From Litoribacter ruber (GTDB taxonomy: Bacteria; Bacteroidota; Bacteroidia; Cytophagales; Cyclobacteriaceae), in assembly GCF_018500185.1 (NCBI RefSeq), contig NZ_JAHBGI010000005.1, forward strand, positions 62,001 to 126,000: a DNA stretch of 64,000 nt, written 5' to 3'. This document shows, one piece after another, positions 10,176-20,139 of this stretch. The position numbers were made by a program, and so were the translations under genes. The notes beneath the pieces are model-generated. The model ran no database searches, was not told where the DNA came from, and saw nothing but the letters and a program-made list of their open reading frames with translations. Numbering within the stretch: position 1 is the first letter of the stretch; the number at the start of each line of letters is the position of its first letter.

Positions 10176-11165
10176 TTATTCTTCATCAAGTTTATACTTA
10201 GACAAATCCATCCCGAAGGTCAATCCCTTATCTTGGATCAACTGCTCCAACTCAGCTAGAGATTTCTTACCGAAATTTCTAAACTTCATCATATCGGAGA
10301 TTTCAAGTTTGGCAAGGTCACCCAAAGTTTTCACATCCGCTGCTTTCAAGCAGTTGAATGCTCTTACAGAAAGGTCCAAATCGCCTAGAGAAGTCTTCAA
10401 CAATTTTCTCATGTGAAGGAATTCCTCATCGATTGGCTCAGCTTGGTTCATTGTCACATCCTCAAGTACCATAGTCTGGTCAGAGAACAACATGAAGTGC
10501 TGAATCAAAATCTTGGCAGATTCCTGAAGAGCTTTCTCAGGGTGGATAGAACCATCAGTAGATACTTCAAGAATCAATTTCTCAAAGTCAGTCTTCTGCT
10601 CTACCCTTGTGTTTTCCACGCTGTATTTCACATTCTTGATAGGTGTGAAGATAGCATCAATAGGAATGACACCGAATACTTGCTCTTTTGGCTTGGACTC
10701 TTCAGCTGGAAGGTAACCTCTACCTTTTTCAACTGTTATTTCAATTTCAAAACTTTTCGTATCATCCAAGTGGCAGATGACCAACTCTGGATTCAGGACC
10801 TCAAAGGAAGAGGTGAACTTAGCGATATCTCCGGCAGTAAAGACATCCTGATTTTTGATTTCGATGGTGATTTTTCCATCAATAGAATCATGAATCTTCT
10901 TAAGTCTTACTTGTTTAAGATTAAGAATGATATCAGTAACGTCTTCGACAACCCCTTCAATGGTAGAAAACTCATGCACTACTCCAGGAAGTTTCACTGA
11001 AGTGATGGCATAACCTTCTAGGGAAGAAAGCAAAATTCTTCTCAACGCATTGCCAATTGTTACCCCATAACCCTTTTCAAGTGGCTTGAAGGTAAATAGG
11101 CCGTGAAAATCATCAGCTTTTTCCATTACCACTTTTTCGGGCATCTGAAATGCTAGTATGGACAT
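10176..11165 (-). CDS. rpoA: DNA-directed RNA polymerase alpha subunit
   Basis: At 329 residues this is a complete alpha subunit. The N-terminal domain (about 1-230) has [20 protein letters not shown], the dimer and beta/beta' docking segment. The linker is followed by a C-terminal domain (about 255-315) with [20 protein letters not shown] and [14 protein letters not shown], the fold that contacts UP elements and activators. It lies between rpsD (33 bp upstream) and rplQ (6 bp downstream), the classical alpha-operon order. Confidence 0.98.
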   Translation of the reverse strand: MSILAFQMPEKVVMEKADDFHGLFTFKPLEKGYGVTIGNALRRILLSSLEGYAITSVKLPGVVHEFSTIEGVVEDVTDIILNLKQVRLKKIHDSIDGKITIEIKNQDVFTAGDIAKFTSSFEVLNPELVICHLDDTKSFEIEITVEKGRGYLPAEESKPKEQVFGVIPIDAIFTPIKNVKYSVENTRVEQKTDFEKLILEVSTDGSIHPEKALQESAKILIQHFMLFSDQTMVLEDVTMNQAEPIDEEFLHMRKLLKTSLGDLDLSVRAFNCLKAADVKTLGDLAKLEISDMMKFRNFGKKSLAELEQLIQDKGLTFGMDLSKYKLDEE

Positions 11166-11198
11166 ATCTTTAGTTCTTTTAAGTCAGAAGTTATATTA

Positions 11199-11804
11199 TT
11201 ACTTAGAGTAAAGTTCAACGATAAGTTGCTCCTTGATATTCTCAGGGATATCATCTCTAGAAGGGATGCTTACAAACTTACCAGAATAAGAACTGTTATC
11301 CCACTCTAACCAAGGATAACGGTTTTGTGCTTTACCTGCAAGACTCTCCGTAATAGCTTCAAGAGACTTAGACCGTTCTCTAACCGCTACAACATCACCA
11401 GGCTTAAGGGTATAAGATGGGATATTTACAATCTCGCCATTCACTAAGATATGCTTGTGAGAAACCAACTGTCGAGCTGCTCTTCTAGTAGGGGCAATAC
11501 CTAATCTAAATACGGTATTATCCAATCTACCTTCCAACAACTGAAGAAGGTTTTCACCAGTGATACCCTGCTTTCTAGAAGCGATATCAAACATTTTGGC
11601 GAACTGTCTTTCCAATACACCGTAGATGTACTTAGCTTTTTGCTTTTCCATCAACTGAATTGCATATTCAGACTGCTTTTTTCTTCTACCTCTCCCGTGC
11701 ATGCCTGGAGGATAGTTTTTCTTTTGAAGTGCTTTGCTTTGTCCTTCGATTGGTTCACCGAACTTCCTAGCAATTTTCGCTTTAGGACCTCTATATCTAG
11801 CCAT
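11199..11804 (-). CDS. rpsD: 30S ribosomal protein uS4
   Basis: This 201-residue 16S rRNA-binding assembly protein has the uS4 N-terminal part ([19 protein letters not shown]) and a central S4 RNA-binding domain ([20 protein letters not shown] to VAVRERSK, about 91-155). The N-terminal zinc-binding cysteines seen in some uS4 proteins are absent, so this is the zinc-free form. In E. coli S4 represses this operon, but no matching leader could be identified here. The spacing to rpsK is 18 bp and to rpoA 33 bp. Confidence 0.98.
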   Translation of the reverse strand: MARYRGPKAKIARKFGEPIEGQSKALQKKNYPPGMHGRGRRKKQSEYAIQLMEKQKAKYIYGVLERQFAKMFDIASRKQGITGENLLQLLEGRLDNTVFRLGIAPTRRAARQLVSHKHILVNGEIVNIPSYTLKPGDVVAVRERSKSLEAITESLAGKAQNRYPWLEWDNSSYSGKFVSIPSRDDIPENIKEQLIVELYSK

Positions 11805-11822
11805 TCTCTTTATCCGTTAATA

Positions 11823-12221
11823 TTAAACTCTTCTACGTTTTGGAGGACGACATCCGTTGTGTGGAAGTGGCGTCACATCTGTAATCGTAGTTACATCAAG
11901 ACCTACATTTTGTAAAGTTCTGATGGCAGACTCTCTACCAGAACCAGGACCTTTTACAAAAACCTCGATTTTTCTCAAACCTAAGTCATAAGCAACTTGT
12001 CCGCAGTTTTGAGCGGCCATCTGTGCTGCATAGGGAGTATTTTTCTTTGAACCTCTGAAACCCATTTTACCGGCAGAAGCCCATGAAATCACCTGACCAG
12101 AGTTATTGGTAATGGAGATGATGATGTTGTTAAAAGAAGCTCTGATGTGGGCTTGCCCTACTGCTTCTACTTTAACAACCCTTTTTTTACCTTTAGCTTT
12201 ATCGTTTCTTTTCTGAGCCAT
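11823..12221 (-). CDS. rpsK: 30S ribosomal protein uS11
   Basis: This 132-residue small-subunit platform protein shows the family segments [23 protein letters not shown] and [16 protein letters not shown], and ends in the basic [11 protein letters not shown] tail. It starts 15 bp after rpsM. Confidence 0.98.
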   Translation of the reverse strand: MAQKRNDKAKGKKRVVKVEAVGQAHIRASFNNIIISITNNSGQVISWASAGKMGFRGSKKNTPYAAQMAAQNCGQVAYDLGLRKIEVFVKGPGSGRESAIRTLQNVGLDVTTITDVTPLPHNGCRPPKRRRV

Positions 12222-12236
12222 AATCTAAATCAAGAT

Positions 12237-12614
12237 TTATTTAGTTGCTTTTTTCTTGTTAGCAACAGTCTTTCTCTTACCCTTTCTAGTTCTAGCGTTG
12301 TTCTTAGTCTTTTGACCTCTCAAAGGAAGACCTTTTCTGTGTCTTAGACCTCTGTAACAACCGATGTCCATCAATCGCTTGATGTTTAGCTGAACTTCAG
12401 ACTTCAGTACACCCTCAGTTCTGTATTCTTCAGCAATAATATTTCTAATAGCGGTAGACTCCTCATCATCCCACTCACCTGCTTTTTTATCCTCAGATAT
12501 GCCTGCTTTTTTCAAAATAGCTTCAGCTGAACTTCTTCCAATACCGAAGATGTATGTTAAGCCGATTACGCCGCGCTTGTTGTCCGGAATGTCAACACCT
12601 GCAATTCTTGCCAT
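12237..12614 (-). CDS. rpsM: 30S ribosomal protein uS13
   Basis: This 125-residue head protein contacts the P-site tRNA and the B1 bridges. It starts with [15 protein letters not shown], has the helix-two-turn-helix segment [15 protein letters not shown], and ends in the basic [17 protein letters not shown] region followed by a Lys-rich tail. It is 4 bp after rpmJ. Confidence 0.98.
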   Translation of the reverse strand: MARIAGVDIPDNKRGVIGLTYIFGIGRSSAEAILKKAGISEDKKAGEWDDEESTAIRNIIAEEYRTEGVLKSEVQLNIKRLMDIGCYRGLRHRKGLPLRGQKTKNNARTRKGKRKTVANKKKATK

Positions 12615-12618
12615 AATA

Positions 12619-12735
12619 TTAACCTTGTCTTTGTTTAAACTTAGGGTTTTTCTTGTTGATAACGTAAAGCTTCCCTTTTCTTCTGATCACTTTACAGTCA
12701 ACACTTCTCTTTTTAATAGATGCCTTTACTTTCAT
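12619..12735 (-). CDS. rpmJ: 50S ribosomal protein bL36 (zinc-free form)
   Basis: This 38-codon gene lies between infA and rpsM. The protein starts [19 protein letters not shown] and ends in NPKFKQRQG, the universal bL36 ending. The zinc-ribbon pattern of C+ bL36 (CxxC, Cys, His) is missing: only Cys14 remains. It is therefore the zinc-independent C- type, which is usual in this phylum. The start is fixed by the MKV N-terminus; the stop is 4 bp before rpsM. Confidence 0.97.
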   Translation of the reverse strand: MKVKASIKKRSVDCKVIRRKGKLYVINKKNPKFKQRQG

Positions 12736-12795
12736 GTCTGTGTTATTTAATGGTCTACTAATATGAAGCTATCTTAATAGACCCTTCATGATAGT

Positions 12796-13014
12796 TTATT
12801 TATAACGATATACAATTCTGCCTTTGGAAAGGTCGTATGGAGACATCTCCAATTTCACCCTGTCACCAGGAAGAATCTTAATATAGTTCATTCTCATTTT
12901 ACCGGAAATATGGGCTATCAGTTGATGACCATTTTCCAATTCTACTTTGAACATTGCGTTGGACAATGCTTCGATTATAGTACCATCCTGCTCTATAGAG
13001 GTCTGTTTCGCCAT
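12796..13014 (-). CDS. infA: translation initiation factor IF-1
   Basis: This 72-residue OB-fold protein binds the ribosomal A site during initiation. It has the normal IF-1 sequence pattern [37 protein letters not shown] and [17 protein letters not shown]. It lies 2 bp after map, with 60 bp of non-coding DNA before rpmJ. Confidence 0.98.
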   Translation of the reverse strand: MAKQTSIEQDGTIIEALSNAMFKVELENGHQLIAHISGKMRMNYIKILPGDRVKLEMSPYDLSKGRIVYRYK

Positions 13015-13016
13015 GT

Positions 13017-13790
13017 TTAGAATTTAAAATTTTCTTCTATATACTTATGTGTAGTCAATATCTCCGTTCTGTCCTCAAATACCGCAATGGTATGTTCAAA
13101 ATGGGCTGAAGGTTTGCGATCAGCAGTCCTAATGGTCCATCCATCCCGTTCCTGCACCACATTTCTCGATCCCAAATTTACCATGGGCTCGATGGCGATT
13201 ACCAGACCGTCCATTAGTTTTTGTCCACTTCCCCGTTTGCCGTAGTTAGGCACTTCAGGAGATTCGTGAAGGCTGCGGCCTAAGCCGTGTCCTACCAGCT
13301 CGCGGACTACCGTGTAGCCCTTGGCTTCTACAAATTTTTGGATCGCGTGGCCTATATCACCAATGCGGTTACCGAAAACAGCTTTTTCAATACCGTGATA
13401 TAAAGATTCTTTGGTAGCTTTTAAAAGTGACAATACAGAGGGGGAAACTTCACCGACAGGGTAAGTATAAGCGCAATCGCTATGAAAACCTTGGTGAAAG
13501 ACTCCACAATCTATTGAGATTATATCGCCATCTTTCAAAACATACTCCCCTGGAAAACCATGTACAACAACTTCGTTGACCGATATACAAAGGGAGGATG
13601 GAAATCCATTATATCCTTTAAACGAAGGGACACCCTGGTGATCCCGGATGTACTCCTCCGCAATTTTATCCAAGAAGGAAGTCTTGACTCCTTCTTTCAC
13701 ATATTTGGCAACTTCTCCGTGAGCTCTGCCTAAAATTTCAGCACTATCTTTTATTAACTGGACTTCTTCTGAAGTCTTGTAATGTATCAT
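13017..13790 (-). CDS. map: type I methionine aminopeptidase
   Basis: The enzyme removes the initiator methionine from nascent proteins. The 257-residue length fits type Ia. Metal ligands are visible in [18 protein letters not shown] (two Asp), [15 protein letters not shown] (His) and VIAIEPMVN plus [10 protein letters not shown] (two Glu), and the substrate-side histidine in EVVVHGFPG. It sits between secY (3 bp) and infA (2 bp). adk, which often lies here in Firmicutes and Proteobacteria, is absent. Confidence 0.97.
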   Translation of the reverse strand: MIHYKTSEEVQLIKDSAEILGRAHGEVAKYVKEGVKTSFLDKIAEEYIRDHQGVPSFKGYNGFPSSLCISVNEVVVHGFPGEYVLKDGDIISIDCGVFHQGFHSDCAYTYPVGEVSPSVLSLLKATKESLYHGIEKAVFGNRIGDIGHAIQKFVEAKGYTVVRELVGHGLGRSLHESPEVPNYGKRGSGQKLMDGLVIAIEPMVNLGSRNVVQERDGWTIRTADRKPSAHFEHTIAVFEDRTEILTTHKYIEENFKF

Positions 13791-13793
13791 ATA

Positions 13794-15110
13794 TTATGCG
13801 ACAGCGTAGTTTGAAGGATTATTTTTAATGTTTCCACTCTTCATCATTCCTTCATAGTGTCGCATCAACAGATAGCTTTCTATTTGACGCAAAGTATCCA
13901 TGATTACCCCTACCATAATCAGTAGAGATGTACCACCATAGAACTGGGCAAACTCACCTCCGACTCCAGCCATCATCGCAAAAGCTGGCATGATTGCCAC
14001 CAAAGCCAAGAGAATGGATCCCGGTAATGTAATTCTTGAAATAATATTATCAATGAAATCTGCAGTAGGCGCACCTGGCTTGATACCCGGTACAAAACCA
14101 CCATTTCTTTTCATGTCTTCAGCTATTTGCTCCGGATTAACCGTGATAGCGGTATAGAAGAAGGTGAAGAGGATAATCATTATTGCAAATACCAAATTGT
14201 ATTGCCAAGAGGTAAAGTCACTAAATGTGCTCCCGATATAGTTGGCTATATCACTGTCTTCCGCCCAAATCTGAGCTACAAGAGCAGGAAGGAACATCAA
14301 GGACTGGGCAAAGATGATAGGCATTACCCCAGAAGCATTCACCTTGATAGGGATATACTGTCTCTGGCCGCCATAAACTTTACCACCAACCACTTGTTTG
14401 GCATACTGCACAGGTATTCTTCTGGTAGCTTCTGTCAACGCCACAACACCAACCACTACAAAGAACAGAACAGCAGCTTCAATGATCAGCAACAACATAC
14501 CGCTGGTACCTCTAGAGAGGGTTTCTGCGATAATAGCTCCAGGGAACCTAGAAATGATACCGATCATAATCAACATGGAAATACCGTTGCCGATGCCTTT
14601 CTCCGTGATTTTCTCACCCAACCACATACAAAACATGGTACCGGCTGACAACAACACTAGAGAAGAGAACATGAATAAAGGCTTACTCACCATAATTGCT
14701 TCATTTGGAATGGTAGCGGTGACATAACCTATACCTTGGGCTACTGTGATCAAGATCGTCAATACCCTAGTGATTTGGTTGATGCGTTTTCTACCCGACT
14801 CCCCTTCTTTCTGAAGCTTTTGGAAATATGGTACTCCAACAGTTAACAATTGCAATACAATGGATGCCGAGATGTATGGCATAATACCTAACCCAAAAAT
14901 GGATGCATTGCTAAATGCTCCACCAAGGAAGGTATCAATAAGCCCAAATATACCTTCAGATGATCCTGTTAGCTTACTTGGGTCAACACCTGGCAATACG
15001 ATAAAAGAACCTAATCTGAATACAATCAGAAAACCGATTGTATTCAGAATACGGATTCTTAAATCTTCAATAGAAAAGATGTTCTTAACTGTTGAGATAA
15101 ACTTTTTCAT
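13794..15110 (-). CDS. secY: protein translocase subunit SecY
   Basis: SecY is the channel of the Sec translocon in the inner membrane. The 438 residues contain about ten hydrophobic segments. Family segments include VLPGVDPSKL near the N-terminus, GLGIMPYISASIVLQLL (second membrane segment), EKGIGNGISMLIMIGII, the cytosolic loop TEATRRIPVQYAKQ and NPEQIAEDMKRNGGFVPGI. It is cotranscribed with rplO (2 bp) and map (3 bp). Its partner secE lies at 39366-39554. Confidence 0.98.
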   Translation of the reverse strand: MKKFISTVKNIFSIEDLRIRILNTIGFLIVFRLGSFIVLPGVDPSKLTGSSEGIFGLIDTFLGGAFSNASIFGLGIMPYISASIVLQLLTVGVPYFQKLQKEGESGRKRINQITRVLTILITVAQGIGYVTATIPNEAIMVSKPLFMFSSLVLLSAGTMFCMWLGEKITEKGIGNGISMLIMIGIISRFPGAIIAETLSRGTSGMLLLIIEAAVLFFVVVGVVALTEATRRIPVQYAKQVVGGKVYGGQRQYIPIKVNASGVMPIIFAQSLMFLPALVAQIWAEDSDIANYIGSTFSDFTSWQYNLVFAIMIILFTFFYTAITVNPEQIAEDMKRNGGFVPGIKPGAPTADFIDNIISRITLPGSILLALVAIMPAFAMMAGVGGEFAQFYGGTSLLIMVGVIMDTLRQIESYLLMRHYEGMMKSGNIKNNPSNYAVA

Positions 15111-15112
15111 TC

Positions 15113-15559
15113 TTAAATCTTGTTAACAGATCCGCCAGCTTTTTCGATAGCTTCAACAGCGGATGCTGAGAAATGGTGAGCACTTACGTTTAATTTCGCC
15201 GTAAGTTCGCCTCTTCCAAGGACTTTTACAACATCTTTTTTCGCAGCTAGACCATTTTCTACTAAAGTATCAAATGAAATCTCCTGAATGTTAAGCTTAT
15301 CAGCCAATTCCTGAAGGGTATTTAGGTTGACAGGCTTACATTCAATTCTGTTAAGGCTCTTGAAACCAAACTTAGGAACTCTTCTTTGAAGAGGCATTTG
15401 ACCACCTTCAAAACCTAATTTAGATTTATAACCAGACCTTGATTTTGCTCCTTTGTGACCTCTTGTCGAAGTCCCACCTCTACCAGATCCTTGGCCACGG
15501 CCAATTCTTTTTCGAGTTTTTACGGAACCTTCGGCAGGTTTTAATGTATGTAATTTCAT
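15113..15559 (-). CDS. rplO: 50S ribosomal protein uL15
   Basis: This 148-residue large-subunit protein starts [20 protein letters not shown] and continues with the Gly/Arg-rich extension ([21 protein letters not shown]) that enters the 23S rRNA core. The globular C-terminal half begins near residue 75. It lies 2 bp from both rpmD and secY. Confidence 0.98.
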   Translation of the reverse strand: MKLHTLKPAEGSVKTRKRIGRGQGSGRGGTSTRGHKGAKSRSGYKSKLGFEGGQMPLQRRVPKFGFKSLNRIECKPVNLNTLQELADKLNIQEISFDTLVENGLAAKKDVVKVLGRGELTAKLNVSAHHFSASAVEAIEKAGGSVNKI

Positions 15560-15561
15560 AA

Positions 15562-15741
15562 TTAAGCTTCCTCCACTTTTACAAGGTGACTTACTTTTCT
15601 TATCATTCCAGCGATCTGAGGGGTGTTTTCCACTTCCACAGTCCTGTTAATCTTACCTAGACCTAGAGCGGTTATAGTCGCCTTTTGATCTTCTGGCTTA
15701 CCGATTGTGCTTCTAACTTGCGTTACTTTTACCTTAGCCAT
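15562..15741 (-). CDS. rpmD: 50S ribosomal protein uL30
   Basis: This 59-residue protein starts with [19 protein letters not shown]. An in-frame upstream ATG at 15825 would add 28 unrelated residues that lie inside rpsE, so the start at 15741 is chosen because it gives the normal uL30 length and lies 4 bp after rpsE. The ending [12 protein letters not shown] is typical of the family. Confidence 0.97.
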   Translation of the reverse strand: MAKVKVTQVRSTIGKPEDQKATITALGLGKINRTVEVENTPQIAGMIRKVSHLVKVEEA

Positions 15742-15745
15742 GTTC

Positions 15746-16264
15746 TTAACCGTTAAATACTTTTGATAATTTAACTCCACGCTGTTGTGATACAGCGATA
15801 GCATCTCTAAGTTGAGAAAGCGCATCGATAGTAGCTTTCACCACGTTGTGAGGGTTAGAAGATCCTTTGGACTTAGCCAATACATCTTTCACACCAGCAC
15901 TCTCCAACACCGCACGCATCGCACCACCGGCGATAACACCAGTACCCGGAGCAGCAGGTTTGATCAACACCAATCCGCCACCAAATTTTCCAATTTGTTC
16001 GTGAGGAATGGTACCTTTCAACACAGGAACCTTTACAAGGCTCTTCTTAGCGTCTTCTATACCTTTAGTAATTGCATCAGTTACCTCATTAGCCTTACCA
16101 AGACCAAATCCCACAATACCGTTACCATCACCGACTACTACAATAGCAGAGAAGGAAAATCTTCTACCACCTTTTACTACCTTAGCAACACGGTTGATAG
16201 CTACAACTTTTTCTTTAAGATCAGTATCTGTTGCCCTAATGGGTTTCTTTTTAACTTGGGACAT
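15746..16264 (-). CDS. rpsE: 30S ribosomal protein uS5
   Basis: This 172-residue protein acts in decoding accuracy. The N-terminal double-stranded RNA-binding fold has [19 protein letters not shown], and the C-terminal part has [19 protein letters not shown] and [19 protein letters not shown]. The spectinomycin-contact loop region looks intact. Spacing is 8 bp from rplR. Confidence 0.98.
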   Translation of the reverse strand: MSQVKKKPIRATDTDLKEKVVAINRVAKVVKGGRRFSFSAIVVVGDGNGIVGFGLGKANEVTDAITKGIEDAKKSLVKVPVLKGTIPHEQIGKFGGGLVLIKPAAPGTGVIAGGAMRAVLESAGVKDVLAKSKGSSNPHNVVKATIDALSQLRDAIAVSQQRGVKLSKVFNG

Positions 16265-16272
16265 AATTTCTA

Positions 16273-16626
16273 TTAAAATTTAAGGCCACCTTCTCTTGCA
16301 CCTTCGGCAAGAGCTTTTACATTACCATGATATAAATATCCACTTCTGTCGAAAACAACACCAGTGATACCATTTGCTACTGCTCTCTCAGCAAGCTTTT
16401 TACCTACTTCTTTAGAAACTTCAACGTTGGCATTTTTCTTGCTTTTGTCTAGTTCTTTTGAGGAAGCCTGAGCTAAGGTGTGACCTTTAAGATCATCTAC
16501 TAATTGCGCGTATATACCAGTATTGCTTTTAAATACTGACAAACGAGGTCTTGAATCAGTACCGGAGATCTTTCTCCTGATACTTTTCTTGATTCTAAGT
16601 CTTCTTGAATTCTTATTAAAAGCCAT
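16273..16626 (-). CDS. rplR: 50S ribosomal protein uL18
   Basis: This 117-residue protein binds 5S rRNA in the central protuberance. It has the basic N-terminus [32 protein letters not shown] and the C-terminal [20 protein letters not shown], ending in REGGLKF. Confidence 0.98.
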   Translation of the reverse strand: MAFNKNSRRLRIKKSIRRKISGTDSRPRLSVFKSNTGIYAQLVDDLKGHTLAQASSKELDKSKKNANVEVSKEVGKKLAERAVANGITGVVFDRSGYLYHGNVKALAEGAREGGLKF

Positions 16627-16633
16627 CTTTTAA

Positions 16634-17191
16634 TTATTTTTTAGCAGCAGTTTTACCAGCTTTACGTCTAATCTGCTCACCTATGAAGCGAACACCTTTA
16701 CCTTTGTAAGGTTCTACTTTACGTAGAGACTTGATTTTAGCGGCTACTTGTCCAATTAATTCTTTATCAATACTCTCAAGTGTAACAATTGGGTTCTTAC
16801 CTTTAGGAGTTTCAGTTTTCACAGAAACACTATCAGGAAGAGCGAAGTATATACTGTGCGAGTAACCAAGGGCTAATTCAAGTACCTGGCCCTGGTTGGT
16901 GGCTTTGTAACCAACACCCACTAGTTCTAGTTCCTTCTTGTAACCTTCCGTTACACCAACAACCATGTTGTTGATCAAAGAACGGTACAGTCCGTGAAGA
17001 GACTTGTGTCTCTTCGATTCAGTAGGACGAGTTACTACAACCTGGTTGTCTTCCACCTGCATGGTGATATCGGGATTCACATCCTGAGTCAGCGTACCTT
17101 TGGGACCTTTAACAGTGACAACGTTATGCGCTGACACGTCTACAGTAACACCCGCCGGTATATTTATTGGTTTTTTACCTATTCTAGACAT
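16634..17191 (-). CDS. rplF: 50S ribosomal protein uL6
   Basis: This 185-residue protein has two homologous uL6 domains and lies near the sarcin-ricin loop. It starts MSRIGKKPINIPAGV and carries VTVKGPKGTL and, near the C-terminus, the signature RKVEPYKGKGVRF. It starts 9 bp after rpsH. Confidence 0.98.
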   Translation of the reverse strand: MSRIGKKPINIPAGVTVDVSAHNVVTVKGPKGTLTQDVNPDITMQVEDNQVVVTRPTESKRHKSLHGLYRSLINNMVVGVTEGYKKELELVGVGYKATNQGQVLELALGYSHSIYFALPDSVSVKTETPKGKNPIVTLESIDKELIGQVAAKIKSLRKVEPYKGKGVRFIGEQIRRKAGKTAAKK

Positions 17192-17200
17192 AACGGTTTA

Positions 17201-17596
17201 TTAATATACGTAACAAAGCACTTCTCCACCTATCCCCTCTGTACGAGCTTCTTTGTCGGTCATTACACCCTTGCTGGTGGAAACGATGGCGATACCCAAG
17301 CCGTTGATAACTCGTGGCATCTCATCATTTTTAACATATTTTCTCAAACCTGGCTTACTTACTCTTGAAAGGTTTACAATTGCGTTCTGCTTAGTGGTAG
17401 GGTTGTATTTCAAAGCTATCTTGATAGTCCCTTGAGGACCGTTGTCTTCAAACTTGTAGTTTTGAATATATCCCTTGTCAAAAAGCACTTTTGTAATTTC
17501 CTTCTTGATGTTGGAAGCAGGTATCTCTACGATTCGATGAGAAGCCTTGATGGCATTTCTCAACCTGGTTAGATAATCAGCTATTGGATCAGTCAT
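17201..17596 (-). CDS. rpsH: 30S ribosomal protein uS8
   Basis: This 131-residue protein binds helix 21 of 16S rRNA. It starts MTDPIADYLTRLRNAIKA and has the C-terminal signature KGVMTDKEARTEGIGGEVLC. It follows rpsN after an unusually long gap of 82 bp, which carries a promoter-like element and a hairpin (17617-17664). In E. coli S8 represses the spc operon by binding an mRNA copy of its rRNA site, so this gap is the natural place to look for control. Confidence 0.98.
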   Translation of the reverse strand: MTDPIADYLTRLRNAIKASHRIVEIPASNIKKEITKVLFDKGYIQNYKFEDNGPQGTIKIALKYNPTTKQNAIVNLSRVSKPGLRKYVKNDEMPRVINGLGIAIVSTSKGVMTDKEARTEGIGGEVLCYVY

Positions 17597-17616
17597 ATTT
17601 ATATAAGTCTAACTGC

Positions 17617-17636
17617 ATGCCCTTTCGGGCGTGCAA
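17617..17636 (-). promoter_or_regulatory. leader hairpin before rpsH
   Basis: On the minus strand the arms GCACGCCC and GGGCATGC enclose a GAAA loop (one G-T type mismatch in the stem). The hairpin begins inside or directly after the -7 element at 17641-17634, so it would form the very 5' end of a transcript starting there. It could protect the 5' end or bind a ribosomal protein. No T-run follows, so it is not an obvious terminator. Confidence 0.55.
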
Positions 17637-17664
17637 AGTTACACAATGATTCTTAGAATAAAAA
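17634..17664 (-). promoter_or_regulatory. candidate internal promoter before rpsH
   Basis: The minus strand has TAACTTTG at 17641-17634, a perfect Bacteroidota -7 element. Nineteen nucleotides upstream the sequence is TTTT instead of TTTG. It lies in the 82-bp rpsN-rpsH gap, which is much longer than neighbouring gaps (2-23 bp). Confidence 0.5.
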
Positions 17665-17678
17665 CTTTTGTCTGATTT

Positions 17679-17948
17679 TTACCAGCTCGCCTTAGTTACA
17701 CCAGGAATCTTACCCGCAGAAGCCATTTCTCTAAAGGTAACTCTGTTGATACCGAATTTTCTCATGTAACCTTTAGGACGGCCAGTCAACTTACATCTGT
17801 TGTGCAGTCTGACAGGAGAAGCGTTTTTAGGAAGCTTATCCAAAGCTTCATAATCACCGGCAGCTTTTAGTTCTGCTCTCTTCTTGGCGTACTTGGCTAC
17901 AAGACGTTCTCTTTTTCTCTCACGAGCTTTTATTGACTCTCTTGCCAT
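17679..17948 (-). CDS. rpsN: 30S ribosomal protein uS14 (zinc-free form)
   Basis: This 89-residue protein is the long C- form, which lacks the CxxC...CxxC zinc site of the 61-residue form. It starts [20 protein letters not shown] and ends in [18 protein letters not shown]. It is 2 bp after rplE and is followed by the promoter-like gap before rpsH. Confidence 0.98.
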   Translation of the reverse strand: MARESIKARERKRERLVAKYAKKRAELKAAGDYEALDKLPKNASPVRLHNRCKLTGRPKGYMRKFGINRVTFREMASAGKIPGVTKASW

Positions 17949-17950
17949 AA

Positions 17951-18511
17951 TTATTCTTCTTTATTTTTGTTGATGAAAGGCATTCCGAAAGCTTTCAATA
18001 AAGCAAAGCTCTCTTCGTCAGTATTAGCAGTGGTCACAAAAGTGATGTCCATTCCTGTGATACGGCTTACTTTTTCAATGCTGATTTCAGGGAAAATGAT
18101 TTGCTCTGTTACACCCATGGTGTAGTTTCCTCTTCCGTCAAAGCCTTTGTCAGAGATACCTTTGAAATCTCTCACCCTTGGAAGGGCTACAGAAATCAAA
18201 CGATCCAAGAATTCGTACATCCTGTCTCCACGCAAAGTAACTTTGGCGCCGATTGGCATGCCTTCTCTCAACTTAAAGTTAGAGATAGATACTTTTGCTA
18301 CAGTAGGTACAGCCTTCTGGCCAGTGATCAAAGAAAGCTCTTCAACTCCCTGATCTACCAATTTCTTGTCAGCCACAGCAGCTCCGATACCTTTGTTGAT
18401 CACAATTTTGGTCAACTTAGGCACCTGCATTACAGACTTATATTGGAATTTTTCCTTAAGTGCAGGAGCTACCTCCTTCACATATTTTTCTTTTACTCTA
18501 GGATTAGCCAT
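17951..18511 (-). CDS. rplE: 50S ribosomal protein uL5
   Basis: This 186-residue 5S rRNA-binding protein has [14 protein letters not shown] near residue 29, the segment [16 protein letters not shown], and [20 protein letters not shown]. Its first 8 bp overlap the end of rplX, which suggests translational coupling. Confidence 0.98.
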   Translation of the reverse strand: MANPRVKEKYVKEVAPALKEKFQYKSVMQVPKLTKIVINKGIGAAVADKKLVDQGVEELSLITGQKAVPTVAKVSISNFKLREGMPIGAKVTLRGDRMYEFLDRLISVALPRVRDFKGISDKGFDGRGNYTMGVTEQIIFPEISIEKVSRITGMDITFVTTANTDEESFALLKAFGMPFINKNKEE

Positions 18512-18848
18512 TGATCACCTCCCCGGTTTTCTTAGAATACCTTACTAATTTACCATTTTCACCTGCTTTTCTTCCTGTTCTGGTAGCTTCACCAGATTTA
18601 GGATCTACAAGCATAAGGTTACTGATGTGGATGCCGGCTTCTTTCTTTTCGATGCCACCTTGTGGATTGGTTGCCGATGGTTTGATATGCTTAGTTACCA
18701 TATTCAATCCTTCTACAATCGCTCTTTTCTTCTCAAGGTTTACAGAAAGTACTTTACCAGTTTTACCTTTATCATCTCCGGCCAATACCTTTACGGTATC
18801 GCCAGTTCTGATATGCAATTTTGGTTGCTTATTAAATTTTCTTTCCAT
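18504..18848 (-). CDS. rplX: 50S ribosomal protein uL24
   Basis: This 114-residue assembly-initiator protein has a KOW motif near residues 15-42 ([20 protein letters not shown]). Its 3' end overlaps rplE by 8 bp. Confidence 0.98.
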   Translation of the reverse strand: MERKFNKQPKLHIRTGDTVKVLAGDDKGKTGKVLSVNLEKKRAIVEGLNMVTKHIKPSATNPQGGIEKKEAGIHISNLMLVDPKSGEATRTGRKAGENGKLVRYSKKTGEVING

Positions 18849-18850
18849 GA

Positions 18851-19219
18851 TTACAATACTTCTGGTGCCAAGGATACGATCTTCATAAATTGCTTCTCTC
18901 TCAACTCTCTGGCTACTGGGCCAAAGATACGAGTGCCTCTTGGCTCATCGTTGTTATTTAGAAGAACTGCTGCGTTATCCTCAAAACGGATATAAGAACC
19001 GTCTTTTCTTCTGATTTCTTTCTTAGTTCTAACAATCACCGCTTTAGAAACGGTACCTTTTTTCATGTTGCTGGAAGAAAGAGCAGACTTTACAGTTACC
19101 ACAACCTTGTCACCAATGCTAGCATATCTTTTCTTGGTGCCTCCAAGTACACGGATTACAAGTACTTCTTTAGCACCTGAATTGTCCGCTACGCCTAATC
19201 TGGATTCTTGTTGTATCAT
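18851..19219 (-). CDS. rplN: 50S ribosomal protein uL14
   Basis: This 122-residue protein of the intersubunit face (bridge B8) starts [19 protein letters not shown] and has [16 protein letters not shown] and the ending [16 protein letters not shown]. Two-base gaps separate it from rpsQ and rplX. Confidence 0.98.
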   Translation of the reverse strand: MIQQESRLGVADNSGAKEVLVIRVLGGTKKRYASIGDKVVVTVKSALSSSNMKKGTVSKAVIVRTKKEIRRKDGSYIRFEDNAAVLLNNNDEPRGTRIFGPVARELREKQFMKIVSLAPEVL

Positions 19220-19221
19220 GA

Positions 19222-19485
19222 TTATTTAGCCTTTTCTATAATTTCTACTAATCTCCAACGCTTGTTCTTACTCAGCGGACGAGTTTCACTAATTTTCACA
19301 AGGTCGCCTGCGCCACACTCGTTGTTCTCGTCATGAACCATAAATTTGGTAGTTTTAGCAACAAACTTACCGTAGATCGGGTGCTTGACCCTTCTCTCAA
19401 CGGCAACTGTGATAGACTTATCCATCTTGTTGCTTACTACTTTTCCTATTCTTTCTTTACGTAGATTTCTCTCAGTAGTAGCCAT
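19222..19485 (-). CDS. rpsQ: 30S ribosomal protein uS17
   Basis: This 87-residue OB-fold protein binds 16S rRNA early in assembly. It has [19 protein letters not shown] and the signature [18 protein letters not shown]. Confidence 0.98.
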   Translation of the reverse strand: MATTERNLRKERIGKVVSNKMDKSITVAVERRVKHPIYGKFVAKTTKFMVHDENNECGAGDLVKISETRPLSKNKRWRLVEIIEKAK

Positions 19486-19492
19486 TGATTTC

Positions 19493-19687
19493 TTATTTAG
19501 CTAGTTGTTTTGCTCTCAAAGAAGTCTTTAGTCTGGCTATCAACTTCTTGGTTTCTCTTATTTTATTCGGATTCTCTATTGGAGAAATGGCATGAGCGAA
19601 GCGCAATTTTGTCAAATTTTCTTGCTCAGCTGCAATACGCTCAGTGATTTCACTCTCGGAGAGTGCTTGGATTTCAGAGTTTTTCAT
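19493..19687 (-). CDS. rpmC: 50S ribosomal protein uL29
   Basis: This 64-residue two-helix protein lies at the peptide exit tunnel. It has [20 protein letters not shown] and the following KKLIARLKT. It lies 9 bp after rplP and 7 bp before rpsQ. Confidence 0.98.
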   Translation of the reverse strand: MKNSEIQALSESEITERIAAEQENLTKLRFAHAISPIENPNKIRETKKLIARLKTSLRAKQLAK

Positions 19688-19696
19688 AGTTGTGAA

Positions 19697-20116
19697 TTAT
19701 CCTACGTAATCTCTACGTACTACAAATTTTGTACTCACTGGAAGTTTCTGTTGTGCTAGTCGTAGCGCCTCTTGAGCTACTTCTAAGCTTACACCGGTTG
19801 CTTCGAAAAGAATTGTCCCCGGTTTGATAACGGCTACCCAATACTCAGGAGCACCTTTACCTTTACCCATACGAACCTCTGCAGGTTTCTTGGTAATAGG
19901 CTTATCAGGGAAAATTCTGATCCATACTTGACCTTCTCTTTTCATGGCTCTTGTCATTGCGATACGCGCCGCTTCAATCTGACGAGAAGTAATCCATCCT
20001 GGCTCTAGGGATTTGATGCCAAAGTTCCCGAAAGAAAGCGTATGCCCTCTTTGCGCGATGCCTTTGACACGGCCCTTTTGCATTTTTCTATATTTAGTTC
20101 TTCTTGGCTGTAACAT
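19697..20116 (-). CDS. rplP: 50S ribosomal protein uL16
   Basis: This 139-residue protein lines the tRNA-accommodation path. It starts [16 protein letters not shown] and has [20 protein letters not shown] and [18 protein letters not shown]. The conserved arginine near residue 81 that is hydroxylated in some bacteria lies in a region reading [12 protein letters not shown]. Confidence 0.98.
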   Translation of the reverse strand: MLQPRRTKYRKMQKGRVKGIAQRGHTLSFGNFGIKSLEPGWITSRQIEAARIAMTRAMKREGQVWIRIFPDKPITKKPAEVRMGKGKGAPEYWVAVIKPGTILFEATGVSLEVAQEALRLAQQKLPVSTKFVVRRDYVG

Positions 20117-20139
20117 GATTTCTCACTTATCGGTGAAAA

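Noticed and set aside
14127-14648. 173-codon plus-strand frame inside secY
   Set aside because: It is antisense to the conserved membrane segments of SecY.
15742-15825. Upstream in-frame ATG for rpmD
   Set aside because: The added 28 residues are coded within rpsE and are not part of the uL30 family.
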